Assembly (NCBI GenBank): GCA_022709775.1
Contig: JAKLIE010000054.1
Location: 1 to 8,489, forward strand
Origin: Pseudomonadota bacterium
Lineage (GTDB): Bacteria > Pseudomonadota > Gammaproteobacteria > Burkholderiales > Casimicrobiaceae
Length of the DNA stretch: 8,489 nucleotides
Reading direction: 5' to 3'
Shown: in pieces, positions 1 through 4,337 of the stretch
How the letters are laid out: every line of letters begins with the position of its first letter
How positions within the stretch are numbered: the first letter of the stretch is position 1
Program-made: the position numbers and the translations under genes
The notes under the pieces: generated by a model
What the model was told of the DNA's origin: nothing
The model's input: the letters and a program-made list of their open reading frames with translations, nothing else
Databases searched by the model: none

Positions 1-54
1 GGGCGGGCCGAGGTAGTGGCCCAGGTGCCTGGTGAACTCGACGATCTCCGACAT
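1..54 (-). CDS. spoT: Start of presumed bifunctional (p)ppGpp synthetase/hydrolase (SpoT/RelA), truncated by window edge
   Basis: Only the first 18 codons are inside the window, reading MSEIVEFTRHLGHYLGPP from the ATG at 54. The identification rests mainly on position: gmk-rpoZ-spoT is the conserved order in many Proteobacteria, and this frame opens 37 bp after the rpoZ stop on the same strand. The visible residues fit the short helical lead-in ending in YLxPP that commonly starts betaproteobacterial SpoT/RelA proteins, but they contain no catalytic motif (the HD hydrolase and synthetase domains would lie further left). No strong Shine-Dalgarno is visible before the ATG and no other in-frame start lies between the rpoZ stop and it. 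If correct, the protein makes and degrades the stringent-response alarmone in the cytosol, and shares an mRNA with guanylate kinase and the omega subunit. It could be another gene if synteny is broken here. Confidence 0.55.
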   Translation of the reverse strand, partial: MSEIVEFTRHLGHYLGPP

Positions 55-91
55 GCCCGAAGGCCCGGGGGGCTTGGGGCCCCGGCAGCCG

Positions 92-316
92 CTAGACCTG
101 CAGCGTCGGCATCGGCGGCGTCTTGTGGAGCATCTCGATGCCGACCTTCCCCGAGGCGATCTCGCGAAGGGCGATCACGGTGGGCTTGTCGCGGTCCGCG
201 TCGACCATCGGCGTCGAGCCGGCGGACACCTGGCGGGCACGGTTGGTGGCGGCGAGCGTGAGCTCGAACCGGTTCGGGATGCGTTCGAGGCAGTCCTCGA
301 TCGTGATGCGGGCCAT
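92..316 (-). CDS. rpoZ: DNA-directed RNA polymerase omega subunit
   Basis: Encodes 74 residues beginning [19 protein letters not shown], the diagnostic N-terminus of omega, followed by the conserved [10 protein letters not shown] segment (about residues 21-30) and the [15 protein letters not shown] segment (about 44-58). Omega wraps the beta-prime C-terminus, helps assemble RNA polymerase and forms part of a (p)ppGpp binding site in Proteobacteria. The length is close to the short betaproteobacterial form and lacks the longer E. coli C-terminal tail. The start is supported by a GAGG Shine-Dalgarno at 325-328 with 8-nt spacing. That site overlaps the last codons of gmk, whose stop is only 5 bp upstream, so translation of the two is probably coupled. 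The spoT frame follows 37 bp downstream. Identification is secure. Confidence 0.97.
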   Translation of the reverse strand: MARITIEDCLERIPNRFELTLAATNRARQVSAGSTPMVDADRDKPTVIALREIASGKVGIEMLHKTPPMPTLQV

Positions 317-321
317 CGTCG

Positions 322-969
322 TTACCTCGTCGTGTCCGTGAGTTCGGAGAAGATGCGGGCGTGCCGGACGAATTGCCGGGACGCCGCGAGTCGCGAAGCG
401 CGCACGATCGCGGACAGATCGTCGACCGCCCTCGCAAAGTCCTGATTCATAATAACATAATCGAACTCGGACGCATGGCGCATCTCCTCGCGCGCCGCAT
501 CGATCCGCCGGACGATCACCGCTTCGCTGTCCTGGCCCCGTTTCACGAGGCGCTCGCGCAGCGACTCGATCGACGGCGGGAGGATGAAGATCAGGACCGA
601 TCCGGGAATGAGCCGGCGCACCTGCGAGGCGCCCTGCCAGTCGATCTCCAGCAGCACGTCGCGTCCCTGGTGGACCTGCGAGGTGAGCCAGGACGCCGAG
701 GTGCCGTACCAGTTGCCGTGCACGTGGGCGTGCTCGAGGAACTCGCCGTCGTCCTTGAGCGCCATGAACCGCGGCACGTCGACGAAGTGATAGTGGACGC
801 CGTCCCGCTCGCCCGGGCGAGGCGCGCGCGTCGTGTACGAGACCGAGAGCCGGATGCCCGGTTCGCGCTCGAGCAGCGCGTTGACGAGGCTCGTCTTGCC
901 GCCGCCGGAGGGCGCGGCGATCACGAACAGGCAGCCCGACGCGCCGGGGCTCTGGGTGGTAATGGTCAT
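322..969 (-). CDS. gmk: Guanylate kinase
   Basis: A 215-residue protein that phosphorylates GMP to GDP with ATP in the cytosol, supplying GTP and hence the precursor of (p)ppGpp. The P-loop is APSGGGKTS at residues 19-27. It is followed by the GMP-binding [14 protein letters not shown] stretch, the [13 protein letters not shown] region, and [11 protein letters not shown] in the core, all in the usual order and at full family length. The ATG at 969 has a GGAG Shine-Dalgarno at 979-982 with 9-nt spacing. The gene lies 55 bp downstream of yicC, separated by a strong terminator-like hairpin, and is 5 bp from rpoZ. Residues around FDYVIMNQ (codons within about 442-465) are spelled with A/T-ending codons unlike the rest of the gene. 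The N-terminal nine residues before the core are a short variable tail. Confidence 0.97.
   Translation of the reverse strand: MTITTQSPGASGCLFVIAAPSGGGKTSLVNALLEREPGIRLSVSYTTRAPRPGERDGVHYHFVDVPRFMALKDDGEFLEHAHVHGNWYGTSASWLTSQVHQGRDVLLEIDWQGASQVRRLIPGSVLIFILPPSIESLRERLVKRGQDSEAVIVRRIDAAREEMRHASEFDYVIMNQDFARAVDDLSAIVRASRLAASRQFVRHARIFSELTDTTR
442..465 (-). other. AT-rich codon patch inside gmk
   Basis: Within a gene of very high third-position G+C, the codons for FDYVIMNQ read TTC GAT TAT GTT ATT ATG AAT CAG. Five of these eight end in T. The 22 bases at 443-464 contain only five G or C. The amino acids belong to a conserved guanylate kinase segment, so the choice of synonymous codons is what is unusual. 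It could mark a translational pause, an open mRNA segment or a minus-strand internal promoter for rpoZ-spoT. I see TATTAT-like hexamers but no convincing -35 partner. Confidence 0.4.
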
Positions 970-984
970 CGCTGGCGGCTCCGG

Positions 985-1022
985 AAAACCCCCGAAACGT
1001 GGTTCGAACCACGTTCCGGGGG
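985..1022 (-). terminator. Intrinsic-terminator-like hairpin between yicC and gmk
   Basis: A nearly perfect inverted repeat spans 989-1022, starting three bases beyond the yicC stop. Its core AACGTGGTTCGAACCACGTT is a perfect 20-bp palindrome, and GC-rich arms (CCCCCG and CGGGGG) flank it. The single DNA mismatch (995/1016) becomes a G-U pair in the minus-strand transcript, giving a continuous stem of about 15 bp with a UCGA loop, followed directly by UUUU (988-985). The shape matches a Rho-independent terminator for yicC, although the U-tract is short. Because gmk starts only 16 bases further on, it could act as an attenuator or processing site for gmk-rpoZ-spoT. A protein-binding palindrome is the other reading. 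Confidence 0.7.
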
Positions 1023-1024
1023 CG

Positions 1025-1891
1025 CTACTCGAGGTTCTGCACCTGCTCGCGCATCTGCTCGATCAGCACCTTGAGCTCGAGCGCGGCGCGCGATACCTCG
1101 GCGTCGACCGACTTCGAGCCCAGCGTGTTCGCTTCACGGTGCAATTCCTGGGCGAGGAAGTCGAGGCGCTTGCCCGCGCTTCCCCCCGCGGCGAGCACGC
1201 GGCGGAACTCGGCGACGTGCGTCGTGAGGCGCGAGAGCTCCTCCTCGACGTCGACCTTGGTCGCGAAGACCGCGAGTTCCTGTTTCAGGCGGTCCTCGTT
1301 CGGGTCGAGGCCGGCCTCGCGCAGCCGCGCGTTGAGCTTTTCGGTGTAGGCGGCGTGCACGGCCGGGATGCGCGGTGCGACGCGCGTCACCTGCGCCGCG
1401 ATGTCCTGGCAGCGGGCGGACAGGATCGCGGCGAGCTTCGCGCCTTCGCGAGCGCGCGCCGCGGCCAGCTCGCCGAGCGCCTCGTCGACGAGCGCGAGTG
1501 CCCGGGCGGCGAGCGTCTCGGGGTCGACCGCCGGCTCGGCGAGCACGCCGGGCCAGCGCAGGATCTCGTGGACCGACAGCGGAGCGGCCCGGGGGACCTG
1601 CCGCCCCACGTCGTCCGCGGCCGCCGCGAGTGCCGCCACCCGGCCCGGGTCGACCGCAAGGCTCGCGGCCCCGGGCGTCGAGCGGTTGAGCCCGAGTCGG
1701 AGCTCGACCTTGCCCCGCTTGAGTTGCCCGGAGAGCTTTTCGCGGAGCGCCGGCTCGAGCGATCGGAGCTCGTCGGAAAGCCGGATCGAAAGGTCGAGGT
1801 AGCGGTGGTTGACGCTGCGCAGCTCGGCGACGAGCGACGCACCGGGGAGCTCCGCGGAAGTGGCCGCGAAGCCGGTCATGCTGAGGATCAT
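1025..1891 (-). CDS. yicC: YicC/YloC-family endoribonuclease
   Basis: A 288-residue protein, normal length for the family. The N-terminal YicC-like domain starts MILSMTGFAATS and includes the SVNHRYLDLSIRL segment (about residues 27-39) and GKVELRLGL. The C-terminal domain carries the family signature around VEEELSRLTTHVAEFR, then GKRLDFLAQELHREANTLGSKS, ending in KVLIEQMREQVQNLE. Family members are cytosolic oligomeric endoribonucleases implicated in RNA turnover and stationary-phase or stress physiology in bacteria; catalytic residues are expected in the conserved C-terminal acidic and His/Arg positions. The start is at the ATG at 1891, with only a weak GGGA-type ribosome site upstream. It is the first gene of the leftward yicC-gmk-rpoZ-spoT group and is divergent from the Ser/Thr kinase. 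A strong hairpin follows its stop. Confidence 0.95.
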   Translation of the reverse strand: MILSMTGFAATSAELPGASLVAELRSVNHRYLDLSIRLSDELRSLEPALREKLSGQLKRGKVELRLGLNRSTPGAASLAVDPGRVAALAAAADDVGRQVPRAAPLSVHEILRWPGVLAEPAVDPETLAARALALVDEALGELAAARAREGAKLAAILSARCQDIAAQVTRVAPRIPAVHAAYTEKLNARLREAGLDPNEDRLKQELAVFATKVDVEEELSRLTTHVAEFRRVLAAGGSAGKRLDFLAQELHREANTLGSKSVDAEVSRAALELKVLIEQMREQVQNLE

Positions 1892-1953
1892 GGGGGGTTC
1901 CCGCCGGATTTCCGCACGTTTTCCGGCTTTACAGGCGCCGCCGGCATCGGGAG

Positions 1954-1982
1954 AATGTATGCGTTATCCCGACCCCGCGCAA
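1954..1982 (-). promoter_or_regulatory. Possible sigma-70-type promoter for yicC
   Basis: On the minus strand, TACATT (1959-1954) could be a -10 element and TTGCGC (1982-1977) a -35 element, with a 17-bp spacer. Matches to consensus are 4/6 and 3/6, so this is a weak prediction. The position, about 60 bp upstream of the yicC ATG in a divergent gap, is sensible. The -35 hexamer overlaps the small inverted repeat at 1975-1990. Confidence 0.25.
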
Positions 1983-1990
1983 GCGCGCGG
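1975..1990. repeat. Small inverted repeat upstream of the sigma-54 promoter
   Basis: CCGCGC (1975-1980) and GCGCGG (1985-1990) are inverted around a 4-base centre, 8 bp before the -24 element of the kinase promoter. It may be a regulator half-site pair or chance in GC-rich DNA. Typical sigma-54 activator sites sit further upstream, which here would fall inside the beginning of yicC. Confidence 0.25.
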
Positions 1991-1998
1991 GACGCCTG

Positions 1999-2015
1999 CT
2001 GGCACGCCTCTTGCG
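1999..2015 (+). promoter_or_regulatory. Sigma-54 (RpoN) -24/-12 promoter for the Ser/Thr kinase
   Basis: The sequence CTGGCACGCCTCTTGCG matches the sigma-54 consensus YTGGCACG-N4-TTGCW at every position except the last (G instead of A or T). The invariant GG (2001-2002) and GC (2013-2014) are separated by exactly 10 bp, as required. The predicted start of transcription is near 2026, about 19 bases before the kinase ATG at 2045, and the promoter points at that gene. Transcription would need an AAA+ enhancer-binding activator, which is not encoded in this window. This also argues against starting the kinase at the in-frame ATG near 1957, which would lie upstream of the transcript. Confidence 0.75.
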
Positions 2016-2044
2016 GCATTCGCCGGGTCAAGGCTGCGAGAACC

Positions 2045-2983
2045 ATGCCCGTCACCAATCAAGCCCTGCCCGGCGGCTACCAGCTGCTGAACTACCGGAT
2101 CGACCGGCAGATCAGCCGCGGCGGCTTCTCGATCGTCTATCGGGCCTTCGACGACGCGGGCCAGCCGGTCGCGATCAAGGAATACCTGCCGGCGTCGCTG
2201 GTTCTGCGCACCGAGGGCGACGTCGTGCGCGCGTCCTCGGCCGAGAACCTGACGTCGTTCCGCTACGGCATGAAGTGCTTCTTCGAGGAAGGCCGGGCGC
2301 TCGCCAAGATCAACCACCCGAACGTCGTCCGCGTGCTGAACTTCTTCCGCGCGAACGAAACCGTCTACATGGTGATGCGCTACGAGCGCGGGCGCACGCT
2401 GCAGCAGCAGATCCAGATGCGGCAGGACCAGATGTCCGAGCGCTTCGTCCGGCACGTGTTCATGCACCTGCTGAACGGGCTGCGCGAAGTCCACACGCAC
2501 AAGCTCCTGCACCTCGACATCAAGCCGGCGAACATCTACCTGCGCACCGACGGCAGCCCCGTGCTGCTCGATTTCGGCGCCGCGCGCCAGACGCTCACGA
2601 ACACCCGCCCGAAGCTCGCGCCGATGTACACGCCGGGCTTCGCCGCTCCCGAGCAGTACCGCGACCCGGACCGGCTGGGCCCGTGGACCGACGTCTACGG
2701 CGTGGGCGCGTCGATGTTCGCCTGCCTCGCGGCGTTCGCGCCGCAGGCGGCCGACGCGCGCGTCCAGGAGGATCACCTGGTCTCGGCGAAGAAGATCTGG
2801 GCCGGCCAGTACTCGGACAACGTGCTCGAGGTGGTCGACTGGTGCCTGCGCCTCGACCCGCTCGAGCGGCCCCAATCGGTATTCGCGCTGCAGAAGGCGA
2901 TCCGCGACATCCCGCCCAAGAAGCGCAAGATGTCCCTCCTCGGCAACATCAAGCGGGTTCTGTTCTCGGAGATCGGCGCCTGA
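2045..2983 (+). CDS. Hanks-type Ser/Thr protein kinase, cytosolic, non-RD
   Basis: A 312-residue protein made almost entirely of a eukaryotic-like kinase domain. Landmarks: nucleotide loop ISRGGFSIVY (residues 23-32; Ser replaces the first and third glycines), ATP lysine K45 in VAIKEYLP, catalytic loop HLDIKPAN (H156, D158, K160, N163), metal-binding DFG at 176-178, and APE-type GFAAPEQY with E203. The HRD arginine is Leu, making this a non-RD kinase. No transmembrane helix, PASTA or FHA domain is present. The chain ends in a basic, amphipathic tail (KKRK at 292-295, then alternating hydrophobics to 310). The start ATG follows a weak AAGG site (2030-2033) and the sigma-54 promoter. A PP2C phosphatase follows, so the likely role is reversible phosphorylation of unknown cytosolic targets. 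Kinase assignment is secure; substrates are unknown. Confidence 0.93.
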   Translation: MPVTNQALPGGYQLLNYRIDRQISRGGFSIVYRAFDDAGQPVAIKEYLPASLVLRTEGDVVRASSAENLTSFRYGMKCFFEEGRALAKINHPNVVRVLNFFRANETVYMVMRYERGRTLQQQIQMRQDQMSERFVRHVFMHLLNGLREVHTHKLLHLDIKPANIYLRTDGSPVLLDFGAARQTLTNTRPKLAPMYTPGFAAPEQYRDPDRLGPWTDVYGVGASMFACLAAFAPQAADARVQEDHLVSAKKIWAGQYSDNVLEVVDWCLRLDPLERPQSVFALQKAIRDIPPKKRKMSLLGNIKRVLFSEIGA

Positions 2984-3004
2984 CTCCCGGACGCACGGGA
3001 TGGC

Positions 3005-3034
3005 GGGCCGTCGTGCCCATGTCGACGACGCCCC
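3005..3034 (+). repeat. Inverted repeat between kinase and phosphatase genes
   Basis: GGGCCGTCGT (3005-3014) pairs with ACGACGCCCC (3025-3034) at 9 of 10 positions around a 10-base loop. No T-tract follows. It may weaken transcription from the kinase into the phosphatase gene or protect an mRNA end, but similar stems arise by chance at this G+C. A shorter TCCCG/CGGGA pair (2985-3000) lies immediately before it. Confidence 0.3.
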
Positions 3035-3042
3035 CCGCGGGG

Positions 3043-3048
3043 TAAGAT
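3043..3048 (+). promoter_or_regulatory. Possible -10 element for the PP2C gene
   Basis: GGGTAAGATTCGCGCCC contains TAAGAT, a 4/6 match to the -10 consensus, embedded in the kind of G-run/TAAxAT/CGCGCC context often seen upstream of betaproteobacterial genes. No recognisable -35 hexamer lies at 16-18 bp. If active, it would give a leader of about 95 bases and allow the phosphatase to be expressed independently of the sigma-54 promoter. Confidence 0.25.
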
Positions 3049-3147
3049 TCGCGCCCACGGGCCATCGACGAACGCGCCGCCGTCCGCAACCGCCCCGGCG
3101 CAGGCCGTTCCTTCCGATACTCCATCGCCAAGACGTCTCCGCGTCCG

Positions 3148-4068
3148 ATGCGTTTCACGATCTTCCAGGAATCGCGCAAGGGCTCGCGCCGCATCAACCA
3201 GGACCGGATCGCCTATACGTACGGCCGCGACACGCTGCTGCTGGTCGTGGCGGACGGCATGGGAGGCCACGCGGGCGGCGAGATCGCCGCGCAGATCTGC
3301 GTCCGGCTGTTCATCGAGCGCTTCCAGCAGGAGGCGAAGCCCATCCTGCGCAACCCCCTCAAGTTCCTGCAGGACACGATGCTTCGTGCGCACGCCGCGC
3401 TCGGCTCGTACGCGAACCAGTTCTCGATGCTCGAGACGCCGCGCACGACCTGCGTCGCGGTCGTCGTGCAGGCCGGCTATGCGCACTGGGCGCACGTCGG
3501 CGACTCTCGCTTCCACCTGTTCCGGCAGGGCGCGATGATCGGCACGACCAAGGACCACTCGAAGGTGCAGTACCTGGTCGACCAGGGGATCATCGGCGCC
3601 GACGAGGTCTCTGCGCACCCGGACCGCAACAAGATCTTCAGCTGCCTGGGCGGGCTCGTCGATCCCGTGATCGACCTGTCGCGACGGATGCCGCTGCGCA
3701 ACGGCGACGTGATGGTGCTGTGCACCGACGGCCTGTGGAGCGTGGTGCCGCAGCACGAGATGGCGACCTGGCTCACGTCGCAGCCGATCCTCAAGGCCGC
3801 GCCGCAGATGATGCGCGAGGCCGAGAAGCGCGGCGGTCCCGACGGCGACAACCTGTCGCTGATCTGCGTGCGCTGGGGCCCCGAGACGCTCGCCGACGAG
3901 CCGTCGACGACGATCACCGAGACGATGGGCCTGGGCGAGTTCGAGACGCAGATCGACCGCACGATCACGCTGACCGACCGCAAGGGGTCGCAGCGCGACC
4001 TGACGGACGACGAGATCGAGCGGGCGATCAGCGAGATCCAGTCCACCATCCAGAAATACCGGAAGTAG
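3148..4068 (+). CDS. PP2C-family (PPM) Ser/Thr protein phosphatase
   Basis: A 306-residue metal-dependent phosphatase. The PPM motifs appear in order: NQDR at 17-20, VADGMGGHAGGE at 34-45 (metal-binding D36 and G37), HVGDSRFHLFRQG with G118-R121, CTDGLW at 192-197 (D194), and DGDNLSL from 232 (D234, N235). The core ends near residue 243. The remaining 60 or so residues form a threonine-rich stretch (eight Thr in 254-276) and a charged C-terminal helix. No signal peptide or membrane segment is seen, so it is cytosolic. It should remove phosphates placed by the neighbouring kinase, the usual partner arrangement. The 164-bp gap after the kinase contains a hairpin and a possible promoter, so co-transcription is likely but not certain. 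There is no clear Shine-Dalgarno before the ATG; that start is chosen because MRFTIFQESRKG matches the usual beginning of the family. Confidence 0.94.
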   Translation: MRFTIFQESRKGSRRINQDRIAYTYGRDTLLLVVADGMGGHAGGEIAAQICVRLFIERFQQEAKPILRNPLKFLQDTMLRAHAALGSYANQFSMLETPRTTCVAVVVQAGYAHWAHVGDSRFHLFRQGAMIGTTKDHSKVQYLVDQGIIGADEVSAHPDRNKIFSCLGGLVDPVIDLSRRMPLRNGDVMVLCTDGLWSVVPQHEMATWLTSQPILKAAPQMMREAEKRGGPDGDNLSLICVRWGPETLADEPSTTITETMGLGEFETQIDRTITLTDRKGSQRDLTDDEIERAISEIQSTIQKYRK

Positions 4069-4108
4069 GGGTTTTCGGGACGGTTGACCCCGCCCAACTG
4101 CAGTCAGT

Positions 4109-4202
4109 CGATCGGCGCAACGCATTCGAGCGGCGCGCCGGCGGGACTCGATCGACGGCCGGGCTGCAGCGCGGCGCGCCGTTCAATGCGCCACGCCGAT
4201 CG
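4109..4202. repeat. Long three-block inverted repeat in the PP2C-dnaQ gap
   Basis: Three colinear blocks pair in mirror order: CGATCGGCG (4109-4117) with CGCCGATCG (4194-4202), CGCATT (4121-4126) with AATGCG (4185-4190), and CGGCGCGCCG (4131-4140) with the same self-complementary 10-mer at 4172-4181. The internal loops are nearly symmetric (3x3 and 4x3 bases) and the apical part is 31 bases (4141-4171). A total of 25 paired positions in about 30 is far more ordered than scattered GC-rich stems. It begins 40 bp after the phosphatase stop and has no T-tract. It may be a structured RNA element, a decayed small mobile repeat or a terminator-like structure. Confidence 0.55.
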
Positions 4203-4210
4203 GAAGGGAT

Positions 4211-4259
4211 GCCGCCGCCGCGGATTCGACGGGTCGTGCCGATGTCCGCGGGCGGCGGC
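4211..4259. repeat. Second inverted repeat in the PP2C-dnaQ gap
   Basis: GCCGCCGCCGCGGA (4211-4224) pairs with TCCGCGGGCGGCGGC (4245-4259) over 14 bp with a single G bulge at 4252, around a 20-base loop. It lies 8 bp after the longer inverted repeat and about 80 bp before dnaQ. It has no T-tract. Simple CCG-type sequence lowers its significance, but the two hairpins in a row make most of this gap self-complementary. Confidence 0.45.
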
Positions 4260-4300
4260 CAGGGTGCCTCGGGACGGCGGCGGCGGGTTTCGCGGCGCTG

Positions 4301-4306
4301 TACACT
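4301..4306 (+). promoter_or_regulatory. Possible -10 element of dnaQ
   Basis: TACACT (4/6 match to TATAAT) is preceded by CTG in GCGCTGTACACTGCCC. No -35 match is seen at the right distance. If used, transcription would start near 4313, giving a 25-base leader made almost entirely of the TGTTCCC repeats. Confidence 0.3.
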
Positions 4307-4312
4307 GCCCTC

Positions 4313-4333
4313 TGTTCCCTGTTCCCTGTTCCC
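4313..4333 (+). repeat. Three perfect tandem TGTTCCC heptamers before dnaQ
   Basis: Three head-to-tail copies of TGTTCCC occupy 4313-4333, continue into a partial TG, and end five bases before the GTG start at 4338. The block sits where a Shine-Dalgarno should be and contains none; it is a pyrimidine-rich tract instead. A 7-bp unit can vary in copy number by slippage. Since no in-frame start lies just upstream, such change would alter leader length or initiation rather than reading frame. Confidence 0.8.
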
Positions 4334-4337
4334 TGAC

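Noticed and set aside
55..95. GC-rich stem-loops (GCC-TTCG-GGC on the minus strand, GGGGCCCC) between rpoZ and spoT
   Set aside because: Stems are only 3-4 bp, overlap the presumed spoT start, and lack a U-tract; chance at this base composition.
998..1013. T-arm-like GGTTCGAACC suggesting a tRNA between yicC and gmk
   Set aside because: A real T-arm needs a 7-base loop between GG and CC; here there are 6, and no acceptor, D or anticodon arm surrounds it. The palindrome/terminator reading fits better.
833..2044. Long plus-strand open frame running through yicC into the kinase
   Set aside because: It is antisense to well-recognised gmk and yicC codons and its translation is Arg/Gly/Glu-rich with no family resemblance. 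High G+C removes stop codons; the real kinase begins at 2045.
4132..4180. Repeated GGCGCGCC octamers (also at 7813-7820) as a regulator site
   Set aside because: The octamer is expected often in sequence this rich in GCGC, and the two copies at 4132 and 4173 are explained by the larger inverted repeat.
4313..4333. Tandem heptamers as a CRISPR-like array
   Set aside because: Units are 7 bp with no spacers and no cas genes nearby; this is a simple tandem repeat.
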